From the NCBI GenBank assembly GCA_020831485.1, contig JAFIGG010000036.1, positions 1-36,705 on the forward strand: a stretch of DNA of 36,705 bases. The letters are read 5' to 3'. Positions 24,074 through 31,956 of this stretch are shown here, piece by piece. The translations under genes were made by a program, and so were the position numbers. The DNA is from Opitutales bacterium (GTDB lineage: Bacteria > Verrucomicrobiota > Verrucomicrobiia > Opitutales > Oceanipulchritudinaceae). Each line of letters starts with the position of its first letter. Position 1 is the stretch's first letter. The notes beneath the pieces were generated by a model. That model made no database searches, was not told the origin of the DNA, and worked only from the letters and a program-made list of their open reading frames with translations.

Positions 24074-24958
24074 AGTCGATGAACTGGCACTACCTCCGCC
24101 AGCCCACGCGGTCGTCATCAGCTCCTTCAAACGCTTAAGTTCGGTAGCACTGGACTTCGCGACAAAGCCCTGCTTGTGGGCGAAATGGACATCCGCTTCC
24201 TGATTGATGCGCCGAAAATCGAGCCGCAGGTCATCGTTGTAACGGGACAGTCCATAGCCGTCTCCACGACGATCCGGGTAGATCATGCCCACCACCCCGT
24301 CCAGTCCCTGACTTTCGATGAATCGGCCCAAGCCCATGGAAGGCTCATTGGGCAATGGATCCGTTCTCGGCATGAAAAGCACCTGGAATGACCCTCCGAC
24401 ATGATTCAAACTCCAGATCTGCGCATGGGCTGCAATGAAGTCGAGACGCTGGCGCAAATTGCGAATGTAATCCAGAAGGTCTTCGCCGATCATGCGCATC
24501 ACCTCCCACAATGGATTGCCCGGGAGCAGTTCGGTGTGCAACGCAAAGCGGCGCAGTAAGGTCACATCAATTGGTGAATTCAGACGGGTCAACGCATCGC
24601 GCTCAACCCCCATCCATTCCGCGGTCGCCACCGGCCCACGGCAATCAAACCACTCTGCCGGCTCCAACCAGTCACAGAATTTCAGCGCATCCTGGTAAAC
24701 CCCCAGGTGCTGCAGAACCAACGACAGGGCACAGGTCGGCGTCTCGTCTTTGGAAAACTGGTGATGATCGAAATTGTGCAGCTTCGGATCGTGTGAATTC
24801 CCCACGTCCACCACTGCCACCGCGGCATCTGCCAGGTCCCCCGGCTCCGGTTCCTGGCGAAAAACAGCAACAGGGTGCAATGCCAGCAGCACCGAGCATG
24901 CGAGGAAATCATCCTTGTGAGCCCCACCGGGGTGAGTGATAATCCGTTCAATCGTCAT
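24056..24958 (-). CDS. MYG1 family metal-dependent protein hydrolase (UPF0160)
   Basis: 300-residue DHH-like phosphoesterase relative. It has the two MYG1 signatures: HPGGAHKDDF (residues 9-18; HxGxxHxDD) and DVGNSHDP...FDHHQ (residues 51-67), which supply metal-binding His/Asp residues. GLGRFIESQGLDGVVGMIYPD near the C-terminus resembles the family's DxxxF region. Eukaryotic MYG1 has been described as a 3'-5' RNA exonuclease; bacterial members are uncharacterised. The ATG at 24958 begins the conserved core, while an in-frame TTG upstream adds a basic tail. It is monocistronic between convergent genes. Confidence 0.85.
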   Translation of the reverse strand: MTIERIITHPGGAHKDDFLACSVLLALHPVAVFRQEPEPGDLADAAVAVVDVGNSHDPKLHNFDHHQFSKDETPTCALSLVLQHLGVYQDALKFCDWLEPAEWFDCRGPVATAEWMGVERDALTRLNSPIDVTLLRRFALHTELLPGNPLWEVMRMIGEDLLDYIRNLRQRLDFIAAHAQIWSLNHVGGSFQVLFMPRTDPLPNEPSMGLGRFIESQGLDGVVGMIYPDRRGDGYGLSRYNDDLRLDFRRINQEADVHFAHKQGFVAKSSATELKRLKELMTTAWAGGGSASSSTLVPFE

Positions 24959-25015
24959 CGCCCTTTTAAGCCTTGCCAAACGAGGCTGTCGATACCTTTT
25001 CCTGAAATCCGCAAT

Positions 25016-25058
25016 CTAAAAAGGACGGACCGGGGCACAATACTGCACCCCGGTCCGT
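25016..25058 (-). terminator. Rho-independent terminator of the DUF1328-lipoprotein-CsbD unit
   Basis: An 11-bp perfect stem (ACGGACCGGGG, 25025-25035, with CCCCGGTCCGT, 25048-25058) around a 12-base loop. Read on the minus strand it is followed by CC and TTTTT (25022-25018). It begins 28 bases after the CsbD stop, the expected place for that operon's end. Confidence 0.85.
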
Positions 25059-25086
25059 TGAGAGATAGTTTCAAGTGGTCTCAATA

Positions 25087-25293
25087 TCAGGACTTACCCT
25101 GCTTACTAAGCCATTCGTCTACTTGCTTTTTGGCAGCTTCACGGGTCAGGCCATAACGCTCCTGCACAACACCGACCAGACGCTCCTCTTCGCCCTCAAT
25201 TTGGCTGAGGTCGTCTTCAGTCAGCTTGCCCCAGGTCTTCTGGGCACTGCCCTTCAGCTGCTTCCATTTGCCTTTAATAATGTCTGTATTCAT
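25087..25293 (-). CDS. CsbD family general-stress protein
   Basis: 68-residue, highly charged small protein with the CsbD pattern: N-terminal IIKGKWKQLKGSAQKTWGKLTEDDLSQIEGEEERLVGVVQERYG, then a Lys/Glu-rich helix. CsbD proteins are abundant, stress-induced, probably disordered proteins of uncertain function. It lies 22 bases downstream of a lipoprotein gene on the same strand and is followed by a strong terminator. The start at 25293 is set by the family N-terminus; the open frame continues upstream through the lipoprotein gene in another frame but is not coding. Confidence 0.9.
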   Translation of the reverse strand: MNTDIIKGKWKQLKGSAQKTWGKLTEDDLSQIEGEEERLVGVVQERYGLTREAAKKQVDEWLSKQGKS

Positions 25294-25315
25294 TTTTAAA
25301 TCCAATTCGAGGAGA

Positions 25316-25762
25316 TCAATCGTCTCCCAGATCTTTGTACGCTTCTTGCAGGTCCTTCCAGGCCTCTTCCACGCCTTCCTTGGCGGCATCCCAACCATCG
25401 GATCCGGCGTCAGCGGCACGGTCGAGTTGTTCTTCAAGGGCCCGGCCTGCTTCGCGGAAGCGTTCAGCAGCTTCGTCGGTGACGTCATCGTTGTTTTCGA
25501 TAACATCTTTGCCCCTGGACTTAACAGCATCATAGGCGTTGCCCATGGTCTCAACAAAGCGGTCGCTTTGATCAGAGCTGAACTCTGCAACATGGCTCCA
25601 GGTGTCAGAGAACCAGATACGAGTCTCCTCACTTGCGTCCCGAACTTGAGAAGCAGCCGCTTCGTAGCCGTCGGCCACGTCGTCGCGGGACTCATCGGAG
25701 CAAGCAACCCAGCCGAGACCAAATGCCAGTAAGATTGATGAAATAATCAGTTTGTTTTTCAT
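25316..25762 (-). CDS. Small amphipathic-helix lipoprotein, stress-associated
   Basis: 148-residue protein with a lipoprotein signal ending at the lipobox WVAC (Cys21) followed by SDES. The aspartate at +2 or +3 may influence inner- versus outer-membrane placement in some bacteria. The rest consists of Asp/Glu-rich amphipathic helices with spaced tryptophans (TWSHVAEFSS, DGWDAAKEGVEEAWKDLQEAYKDL), resembling YtxH- or LEA-like helical proteins rather than an enzyme. I recognise no named family. The start at 25762 is the first ATG giving an intact signal. Gene order DUF1328-lipoprotein-CsbD points to a role in envelope stress. Confidence 0.7.
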   Translation of the reverse strand: MKNKLIISSILLAFGLGWVACSDESRDDVADGYEAAASQVRDASEETRIWFSDTWSHVAEFSSDQSDRFVETMGNAYDAVKSRGKDVIENNDDVTDEAAERFREAGRALEEQLDRAADAGSDGWDAAKEGVEEAWKDLQEAYKDLGDD

Positions 25763-25812
25763 AGTATCAATAATCGATAGGTGTTTCTTTGAATAGCTCG
25801 CAGCAGCAACCC

Positions 25813-25989
25813 TCAAACAGGAGGGCGACGCCCACGAGTAGCGCCGGCAACTACTGAGATTAATAGCAGCACCAGGAAGATAAAAAATATGATTTGAGCA
25901 ATTCCGGCAGCTGCGCCAGCTATGCCAGTGAATCCGAGTGCACCTGCAATCAGTGCTACGATGAGAAAAGTGAGGGTCCAGACCAACAT
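25813..25989 (-). CDS. DUF1328 (YtjA-like) small membrane protein
   Basis: 58-residue protein with two hydrophobic helices: [19 protein letters not shown] and [22 protein letters not shown] separated by TGIAGAA. It ends in a basic GRRPPV tail. This matches DUF1328, a family of tiny membrane proteins found beside CsbD-type stress genes. ATG 25989 is supported by AAAGGA at appropriate distance upstream on the minus strand. It is the first gene of the three-gene cluster, divergent from the TetR regulator with about 280 bases between. Confidence 0.85.
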   Translation of the reverse strand: MLVWTLTFLIVALIAGALGFTGIAGAAAGIAQIIFFIFLVLLLISVVAGATRGRRPPV

Positions 25990-26229
25990 GATATAATCCT
26001 TTGATACGGGGTTAGTGGTTTTGTCAGGAAGACTCCAACAAAGGAATACCAAAGGCTATGAGTGTCAAATTTCAGACCTTAACTTCACATTTTATTCCAA
26101 TTTTACTCAACCTCACGACCAACAACCGAGCGGTATCCCCCAGGAAGCATTCAGAGACCCGAGTTCAGGCGAAGCAAACCCCCTACTCAATTCGAGTGCG
26201 CGGATCGCTTCACCCCTTGGATTTATATA

Positions 26230-26276
26230 TTGACAAAAAAACCTCCAACCAAAAACATACCAACCAGTTTGTATGT
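26230..26276 (+). promoter_or_regulatory. TetR promoter with palindromic operator overlapping the start codon
   Basis: A TTGACA -35-like element lies at 26230-26235. Bases 26255-26276 form a near palindrome with arms ACATAC and GTATGT and inner half-sites CAAC and GTTT, 18 of 22 positions symmetric. That is the form of many TetR-family operators. The gene's ATG (26273) is inside the right arm. No convincing -10 box or ribosome-binding site is present, so transcription probably starts within or just before the operator, giving a leaderless or very short leader mRNA. Confidence 0.65.
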
Positions 26277-26908
26277 CACTCCGCTCAAAAAAATCCACAC
26301 CGCCCACCCGGGAAAAACTGCTGGACGCAACCATCCGGCTCATGCGCCAGCAGGGCTACACAGCCACAACCGTCGACCAGATCTGCGCGGAAGCGGCAGT
26401 GACCAAAGGGGCCTTTTTCCACTATTTTAAGACCAAAGAGTTGATTGCCGAAGCCGCCATTGGCAAATGGTGCCAAAACCGGGTTGCCGGCTACATGGCC
26501 GACATGGGCATGCCTGAGGACGACCCGCTGGTGCGGCTCAACCGCCTTATCGACGGTCTCATCGAAAGCGTCCAGCAACCCCCCGACGGTCTGATCGTCT
26601 GCCTGCTGGGCATGGTTTCCCAGGAAATGGCTGGCAACAATGAGCGCATGCGGGCCACCTGCAGCGGCAGTCTCCAAGGCTGGACCGGCCTGGTCGCACA
26701 ACTGCTCCAACAGGCAAAAGATCTGCACCCGCCCAAAGTAGACTTCGACCCACAACAGATCGCCTGGATGCTCAACAGTCTCTGGCAAGGCTCACTGCTG
26801 GTCGGCAAAACCTGTGACGACCCAAAGCTCGTCGCCCACAATTTCAATCACATCCGCAACTACATCACCAGCCTCTTCAGTCTCCCGGAGTCCCACGTTA
26901 AAAACTAA
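26273..26908 (+). CDS. TetR/AcrR family transcriptional regulator
   Basis: 211-residue repressor-type protein. The N-terminal HTH is clear: TREKLLDATIRLMRQQGYTATTVDQICAEAAVTKGAFFHYFKTKEELIAEA-like, about residues 10-58, with the GAFFHYFKTK recognition-helix region. The variable C-terminal ligand domain contains several cysteines. A palindromic operator overlaps the start codon, so negative autoregulation is likely. Downstream genes on the same strand (DUF899 at 13 bases, then a SnoaL-like gene) are the probable co-regulated targets. The ligand cannot be predicted. Confidence 0.9.
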   Translation: MSLRSKKSTPPTREKLLDATIRLMRQQGYTATTVDQICAEAAVTKGAFFHYFKTKELIAEAAIGKWCQNRVAGYMADMGMPEDDPLVRLNRLIDGLIESVQQPPDGLIVCLLGMVSQEMAGNNERMRATCSGSLQGWTGLVAQLLQQAKDLHPPKVDFDPQQIAWMLNSLWQGSLLVGKTCDDPKLVAHNFNHIRNYITSLFSLPESHVKN

Positions 26909-26921
26909 CCCGAACAATGCG

Positions 26922-27686
26922 ATGTCTGTCTCTCAACCACCGACTCTCTCAGAACTCAAAAGCCACCCAGTTGTCTCCAGCGAAGAATGGCTGGAAGCAC
27001 GTCGACGACTGCTCGAAAAAGAAAGGCAGGTCACACGCCTCAATGATGAATTGAGCACCGAACGCAGAAAGCTGCCGTGGACAAAGGTCGATAAAACCTA
27101 CGTGTTTGAAACGACACTTGGCCGCCAGACCCTCGCCGAGCTTTTCGGGGGACGCAGTCAGTTGATTATCTACCACTTCATGTTTGGCCCTGGCTGGAAA
27201 GAGGGCTGTGACGGCTGTTCCTTTTTGTCCGATCACTTTGACGGAGCCAACCTTCACCTTGCCCACCACGACGTCACCCTGCTCGCAGTCTCACGTGCGC
27301 CGCTCGCGGAATTCCTGCCCTTCAAGAAACGCATGGGCTGGAAATTCAAATGGGTGTCCTCTCATGACAGCGATTTCAATTTCGACTTTCATGCTTCAGC
27401 GGATCCGGAGAGACAAAGCAAGGCACTCTATAACTACGAGGAAATCGACGCTGCCGATTCCGGGGGAGAACACCACGGCATCAGCGTCTTCTTCAAGGAC
27501 TCGGACGGAGCGATTTACCACACCTATTCCTGCTACGCGCGTGGCGTCGACAGCCTCTGCACCACTCACAACTTCCTCGACCTGACACCCAAAGGCCGAA
27601 ACGAGCGGAGCACCATGGACTGGGTCAAACTGCATGACCAATACGAATCGGAAGAGGATACATCCGGTTGCAGATGTGGAAAATAA
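26922..27686 (+). CDS. DUF899 family thioredoxin-like protein
   Basis: 254-residue cytosolic protein of the DUF899 family, which has a thioredoxin-like fold. Visible family features are SSEEWLEARRRLLEKE, LPWTKVDKTYVFE, and the segment FGPGWKEGCDGCSFLSDHFDG with a CxxC (C-D-G-C). DVTLLAVSRAPLAEFLPFKKRMGWKFKWVSSHDSDFNFDF and a YHTYSCYARGVD stretch follow. The C-terminus adds GCRCGK, giving another CxC. Enzymatic role is not established; the cysteines suggest thiol or metal chemistry. The start at 26922 begins the conserved part and lies just after the TetR stop; TetR-DUF899 pairs are common. Confidence 0.85.
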   Translation: MSVSQPPTLSELKSHPVVSSEEWLEARRRLLEKERQVTRLNDELSTERRKLPWTKVDKTYVFETTLGRQTLAELFGGRSQLIIYHFMFGPGWKEGCDGCSFLSDHFDGANLHLAHHDVTLLAVSRAPLAEFLPFKKRMGWKFKWVSSHDSDFNFDFHASADPERQSKALYNYEEIDAADSGGEHHGISVFFKDSDGAIYHTYSCYARGVDSLCTTHNFLDLTPKGRNERSTMDWVKLHDQYESEEDTSGCRCGK

Positions 27687-27741
27687 GTAAAAAAATCCCA
27701 TTTCCCGGGAACCGATGAGTCAAACCTCCAACTAACTAACA

Positions 27742-28236
27742 ATGGTCTCTCAACACTCGCTGTTAACTACTGAAGAAGAACAGGTCCGCGAACTTATCGA
27801 AATCCAGGCCAATGCCATTCGCAACAAGGATGCTGAGGCAGCCATTTCCATCTTCGATCGAAAGGACGTCGTATTGTTCGAGATTGCACCTCCCCTGCAG
27901 TATGAGGGCCCGGCAGCCGTAACCAAGAATGAACTGATAGACTGGTTTGCATCCTTCTCGGGGCCGATTGACTACGAGGTGCAAAACCTTCGAATCCACA
28001 CCGACAATGGCTTGGCAATCTGCCACTCGCTGAATCACCTTAAAGGCCAAAGGACTGATGGCAGCTTCACCGATATCTGGGTTCGCTCAACGACGTGCTT
28101 TAGAAAGGCAAACGGGACCTGGAAGATAGTGCATGAGCACACATCCGTTCCCTTTTACATGGACGGCAGCCTGAAGGCGGCCGTTGACCTTAGACCGATT
28201 CAAAAAACAACCCAAGTCCGATTCGAAAGGAAATGA
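27742..28236 (+). CDS. SnoaL-like / DUF4440-type NTF2-fold protein
   Basis: 164-residue NTF2-like protein. It has the typical pattern of SgcJ/SnoaL proteins: EEEQVRELIEIQANAIRNKDAEAAISIF, DVVLFEIAPPLQYEG, the central IDYEVQNLRIHTDNGLAICHSLNHLKG, and FRKANGTWKIVHEHTSVPF. Such proteins form a cone-shaped pocket for small hydrophobic ligands and include isomerases and cyclases, but most are uncharacterised. It follows the DUF899 gene by 55 bases and precedes a truncated SRPBCC-like remnant, another small-ligand-binding fold. Confidence 0.85.
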   Translation: MVSQHSLLTTEEEQVRELIEIQANAIRNKDAEAAISIFDRKDVVLFEIAPPLQYEGPAAVTKNELIDWFASFSGPIDYEVQNLRIHTDNGLAICHSLNHLKGQRTDGSFTDIWVRSTTCFRKANGTWKIVHEHTSVPFYMDGSLKAAVDLRPIQKTTQVRFERK

Positions 28237-28247
28237 ACGATGAGTAG

Positions 28248-28442
28248 ATATGTTATTCTGAATTCGTTCTTCAACCGACGAACGGCACAACCAAACTCAC
28301 CTGGCGCATGACCTGCAAGGCCAACTCCTTCTTCATGAAACTGATGGGCCTCTTTTGGCGGCGAACCTCTTTCTGGCCTTTGCTTGTCGCAGCCATTACC
28401 GGGGTCTTTGGTCCAGCCGTATTTGATTCTATTCACTCGTAG
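28248..28442 (+). pseudogene. Remnant of an SRPBCC (Bet v1-like) family gene
   Basis: An open stretch without a start codon, bounded by an in-frame stop at 28245-28247. It reads YSEFVLQPTNGTTKLTWRM, then KANSFFMKLMGLFW. These match the C-terminal beta-strand and helix of SRPBCC/polyketide-cyclase-like proteins (typical form EFxFxPxGxxTxVTWxMxGxNxFMxKxxGLFM). After GLFW the sequence no longer resembles the family, reading RRTSFWPLLVAAITGVFGPAVF before a stop at 28440-28442. The N-terminal two thirds are absent. I infer deletion of most of the gene, leaving this fragment after the SnoaL-like gene. Similarity rests on pattern recognition alone. Confidence 0.5.
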
Positions 28443-28464
28443 CGAAGATGCGACAGCTCTTCGG

Positions 28465-29307
28465 TCATACCTTATTCCGGTAGAGATAGAGCGTAAGCGG
28501 TGCGAAAACCCCGGTGAACGCCGCGGATGCGAGCAATACTGTAATCACTTGCCCCAGGTTAAAGGTGCCATGCATGAACGCCCGCATTGCCGTGGCCAGA
28601 GAGGAGACTGGGTTGACATTCACCCACCACTCCAGCCACCCGGGCATTGTCTCCGGCTCTACAAAAACGTTGCTCATAAAGGTCAAGGGAAACATCGCCA
28701 TGAATCCCAAATTCATCACTGCGTTGGGAGTTTTCATCCACAAGCCCATCGTCGTGAACACCCATGACAGCGAAAAGGCGAACACCAGAAGCAAAGACAA
28801 TCCCGCGACGACTCCAATCACGCCACCTTCCGGGCGAAAGCCAAGCAGCATACCAAAAGACAAACCCACCAGAGCAGCCATCAGATAGCGCACGGAATCG
28901 GCCAGCACCGATCCTACAAGAGGGGCCGAGGACCAAACGGGCAGCGATCGAAAGCGATCCGACACCCCTTTGGTCACATCCGTGTTGATGGTCACGCCGG
29001 AGTATACCGTGCTGAACAAAACCGTCATCACCAGAATACCCGGAAGTAGAAACTGCAGGTACTCTGTCGGCGAACCCGCCAATGCACCCCCAAACAGGTA
29101 GGTAAACATCAGGGTAAACAGGATGGGAGTCATTGTGACATCAATCAACTGCTCCGGGATGTGTTTAATTTTGAGAACCCCTCTCCATGCGAAGGCAAGC
29201 GAAGCGGTCCAAGCGCTGGCTTGGCCAGGTCGAAGCCGCGTGGACAGTGCACGGTTCAAGGCCTCGTTGGAGGCAAACCGTGAAGGGCGATCAGGACTTA
29301 CATTCAT
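28465..29307 (-). CDS. ABC-2 type transporter permease (DrrB-like)
   Basis: 280-residue inner-membrane permease with six hydrophobic helices and the ABC-2 signature. Seen are [40 protein letters not shown], the [21 protein letters not shown] coupling region, and [33 protein letters not shown], which is typical of daunorubicin-resistance-type DrrB. It overlaps the ATPase gene by ATGA and is translated after it. Together they form an exporter for a drug-like or lipid substrate; the substrate is unknown. Confidence 0.92.
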   Translation of the reverse strand: MNVSPDRPSRFASNEALNRALSTRLRPGQASAWTASLAFAWRGVLKIKHIPEQLIDVTMTPILFTLMFTYLFGGALAGSPTEYLQFLLPGILVMTVLFSTVYSGVTINTDVTKGVSDRFRSLPVWSSAPLVGSVLADSVRYLMAALVGLSFGMLLGFRPEGGVIGVVAGLSLLLVFAFSLSWVFTTMGLWMKTPNAVMNLGFMAMFPLTFMSNVFVEPETMPGWLEWWVNVNPVSSLATAMRAFMHGTFNLGQVITVLLASAAFTGVFAPLTLYLYRNKV

Positions 29308-30287
29308 TGCTGTTCTCCAATCTTTTCTTCGCTCTCAGCAGGATGCCCTGTGAGCGCCAGAAAGACCTCATCCAGGCTCGGCTGGCCCAGAGAAAATTGC
29401 TCCAACTCAATCCCCGCCTGACTCAAAGCAGCCAACGCGTCCGTCGCTTTTGAAGTATCTGCCAAACGCGCCATCAAGGTTGCGGGATCTGCCTCCGCAA
29501 CCACCGGCGCATTCAGCACGGCCGTCAGGATCCCCTCCGCCTGCAAGAGCAGCGCCGGGTTCTTCAGGCGCAGGTGCAGAGCTCCGCTGCCAACCGAGGC
29601 TTTCAACTCGCCGCCCGTGCCCTCGGCAATCACCTTGCCGTGATCAATCACCGCGATTCGGTCGGCCAATTGATCCGCTTCGTCCAGATACTGAGTGGTC
29701 AACAGAACTGTTGTGCCTCCGGCCACCAGAGCGCGAACAATGTCCCACACCTGATTGCGGCTACGCGGATCGAGACCGGTGGTCGGCTCATCCAGAAAAA
29801 TCAGGTCCGGCGTCACCACAATGCTCGCGGCAATGTCCAGACGCCGACGCATACCTCCCGAATAAGTCCGCACCTGGCGACGGGCTGCGTCCGCCAAGTC
29901 GAAGGCCTCCAGAAGTTCCGCCGAACGCTCCTTCGAGGCCCTTCTTGAATAGCCGAGCAGGCGCGCCAACAAAACCAGGTTCTCTCGTCCGGTCAGGTCC
30001 TCATCGACCGACGCATACTGCCCAGTGAGGCTCACACAGCCGCGCACCGCACCAACGTCCCGGACAAGGTCATGCCCCATCACCCAGGCATGGCCGCCAT
30101 CGGGCTTCAGCAAAGTTGAGAGCATGCGTATCGTCGTCGTCTTACCCGCTCCATTCGGGCCCAGGACTCCGTAAACCATGCCTCTGGGCACCAACAAGTC
30201 TACGCCGTTGACCGCTTTGGTCCCGCCAAAATGTTTAATCAGACCGTGGGCTTCGATCGCAAGTTCTGTGTTAGGATTGCTTTGCAT
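29304..30287 (-). CDS. ABC transporter ATP-binding protein (DrrA-like)
   Basis: 327-residue ABC ATPase. All core motifs are present: Walker [11 protein letters not shown], signature [12 protein letters not shown], Walker [14 protein letters not shown]. The H-loop position is the Gln of TTQYLDEAD, as in DrrA-type exporters. The C-terminal extension of ~90 residues after KVIAEGT is the DUF4162-like part of this subfamily. It pairs with the overlapping permease gene. A DrrAB-type complex exports hydrophobic compounds using ATP; self-resistance to an antibiotic is possible but no biosynthetic genes are nearby. Confidence 0.94.
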   Translation of the reverse strand: MQSNPNTELAIEAHGLIKHFGGTKAVNGVDLLVPRGMVYGVLGPNGAGKTTTIRMLSTLLKPDGGHAWVMGHDLVRDVGAVRGCVSLTGQYASVDEDLTGRENLVLLARLLGYSRRASKERSAELLEAFDLADAARRQVRTYSGGMRRRLDIAASIVVTPDLIFLDEPTTGLDPRSRNQVWDIVRALVAGGTTVLLTTQYLDEADQLADRIAVIDHGKVIAEGTGGELKASVGSGALHLRLKNPALLLQAEGILTAVLNAPVVAEADPATLMARLADTSKATDALAALSQAGIELEQFSLGQPSLDEVFLALTGHPAESEEKIGEQQ

Positions 30288-30422
30288 GAGACGTCGTAAT
30301 TATGAGAAAGATTCTGGCTATTTTACTACCCCAAGCTTACCTGAGTCCACGGTTTTGACTAAAAGTTCATGCAATCAGATCAATTTCCGCAGATTGCACA
30401 GAAAACCAGAACAGAGCCTAGA

Positions 30423-30460
30423 TGGATCGGGGCCCTCCACCATCGATCCATTGAAGGGCC
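30423..30460. other. Two interlocked inverted repeats between EamA and ABC genes
   Basis: TGGATCG (30423-30429) can pair with CGATCCA (30444-30450), and GGCCCT (30431-30436) with AGGGCC (30455-30460). The two stems interleave and would exclude each other or form a pseudoknot. It lies 33 bases past the EamA stop and 136 bases before the ABC ATPase start, so it could be a terminator-like or switch-like element for either. No U-tract follows on the minus strand. Confidence 0.35.
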
Positions 30461-30492
30461 GCCAAATGCCCACTGTAAGTTACAATCCGAAA

Positions 30493-31332
30493 CTACGAAC
30501 CAAGCACCAACAACACAATCCCGGCCATCGCGACAACCAGGCCGATGGTCTGGCGGCGGCTGAGGATTTCGCTGAGAAAGCAACGGGCCAGCAGTGCCGT
30601 CAGCAGAGGTGAAAGAGCCCCGGCCACGGAAACGACGGACACAAGGCCATCACGCACAGCCAGGGCAAAAGCCAGAAAGCCAAAGCCCTGACCGAGGCCG
30701 GCTGCAAACAGTGGAGCAAGACTGGAAATGCATAGGCGCGGAAACAGACGGGACCGCAACTGGGAAAACAGAACGGGCAAAATCGAAGCGGCCAGCAACA
30801 CAGAGACCGGCCAAAGTGGATTCTCGGCCTCGCTCTGACCCAGAAAAATAAATGAAAAGCCAAAACAGACCCCTGCAAAGAGGCTGTCCGCCAGCCCTTT
30901 GACCGGCATGCTGCGCAACTTCTGCCCCCGCTTCCGGGTCACGAAGATCAGCGAGCCAACGACCGTAAAGACGCCAAAAGCTGCTAGCAATGTGGGCCGC
31001 TCGCCCAGGCCAACCCCCACCACAAAGGGAACCAGAGCGGACAACATCCCGACCAATGCTGCGACCCAGCCCATAATTCCGCAGGCAAGGCCACGGTAGT
31101 AGCGCACAATGGCCAACCCGCCCATAATCCCTGCCGCAGCGGACCAGAGCAGGTCTCCGCCGCCTACCGGACCTCCCCAAAGCAAGGCGATCAAAAACAA
31201 AAAAATCGCAGCAAAAAACTGCGAATACAGTGCAGCCGTCAACACCGGCAAGCGACGGGAAGCCAGACCGCCAAAAAAATCGCCGGCACCAAAGCCCACC
31301 GCCGTCAGAAAACCGAAGAGCAGACTCGTCAT
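30493..31332 (-). CDS. EamA/DMT-superfamily membrane transporter
   Basis: 279-residue protein with about ten hydrophobic helices in two similar halves, as in drug/metabolite exporters of the EamA type. Examples are SLLFGFLTAVGFGAGDFFGGLASRR at the N-terminus (Gly-rich first helix) and VVSVAGALSPLLTALLARCFLSEILSRRQTIGLVVAMAGIVLLVLGS at the C-terminus. The latter is the very typical ending with an LxExxxxxQxxG motif. The start ATG at 31332 is supported by the conserved first helix. Substrate and direction are unknown. Confidence 0.85.
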   Translation of the reverse strand: MTSLLFGFLTAVGFGAGDFFGGLASRRLPVLTAALYSQFFAAIFLFLIALLWGGPVGGGDLLWSAAAGIMGGLAIVRYYRGLACGIMGWVAALVGMLSALVPFVVGVGLGERPTLLAAFGVFTVVGSLIFVTRKRGQKLRSMPVKGLADSLFAGVCFGFSFIFLGQSEAENPLWPVSVLLAASILPVLFSQLRSRLFPRLCISSLAPLFAAGLGQGFGFLAFALAVRDGLVSVVSVAGALSPLLTALLARCFLSEILSRRQTIGLVVAMAGIVLLVLGS

Positions 31333-31541
31333 ACTGCCCGTCTCCCAAAACTCCGAATCCAGAGCGGTGAGTTTAATCGACTTGTGCTTAACATAAAGGG
31401 CATTCGTTATCAGACTCGCAGAAAAGCCTCCACCTTTAAAAAGCCAGACTCTGCAAGTTCACGCCCCCCCCCTCAGGCTGCCGATACGGCCTTCTTCCAG
31501 AATCGAACAATTGAGAATGGAAACCGTGGCCTGTCGGACAA

Positions 31542-31554
31542 CCGCTTTAAGCGG
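31542..31554. repeat. Tight palindrome at the 3' end of the small membrane-protein gene
   Basis: CCGCTT and AAGCGG around a single base; it overlaps the stop codon of the gene at 31547. Its 6-bp arms give a hairpin too tight to form fully in RNA, and no U-tract follows, so its role is unclear. Confidence 0.3.
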
Positions 31555-31942
31555 ATTGCACGGGACCTCTCCTCAACTGGGGAGCAAGCAGGACCACCAA
31601 AAGAACCAGGGGCCAGATATTTCCGCCTTCAAAGCGATACTGGGCTAGCAATTCGGGCCAGGGTTTCTGTGCTACCAGTCGGCCGAAAGTGAATTCAAAA
31701 ACCACCGTCAGCGCCAGCCAGTAGCAACCGATCCGCCAGCGGTTGACCCGACTCAATTGGCCACACCAGGGCAGCGTCCAATAGGCAATTAACAGGATGA
31801 AAATTGAGAGCAGAAGGCCACTCAAGAGGAGACTGGTCACCGAACTCAAATAGCGGTCCAGAACGGCCTCGCGAAAGATACCGTTCACAATAGCAAGCAC
31901 CAGAATCGTCAACCAGATCAGACTGACCTTAATCCAGGGCAT
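31547..31942 (-). CDS. Four-helix integral membrane protein, uncharacterised
   Basis: 131 residues with four predicted membrane segments: about 6-22 (LIWLTILVLAIVNGIF), 36-57 (SLLLSGLLLSIFILLIAYWTL), 72-88 (IGCYWLALTVVFEFTFG) and 109-122 (IWPLVLLVVLLAPQL). The second and third are joined by a short basic loop (SRVNRWR). No family is recognised. It begins 14 bases after the stop of a membrane-anchored cytochrome c'-like gene, suggesting co-transcription; it could be a membrane partner, but that is inference. Confidence 0.65.
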   Translation of the reverse strand: MPWIKVSLIWLTILVLAIVNGIFREAVLDRYLSSVTSLLLSGLLLSIFILLIAYWTLPWCGQLSRVNRWRIGCYWLALTVVFEFTFGRLVAQKPWPELLAQYRFEGGNIWPLVLLVVLLAPQLRRGPVQSA

Positions 31943-31956
31943 GGTTGGCTCAAGGC

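Noticed and set aside
25087-25722. 211-residue frame containing CsbD at its end
   Set aside because: Only the last 68 codons match CsbD; the rest is antisense-free shadow of the lipoprotein gene in another frame.
31437-31546. Possible small gene or frameshifted gene between EamA and the four-helix protein
   Set aside because: No frame has a start plus conserved pattern; a run of nine C residues may be a sequencing slip but no gene is broken by it.
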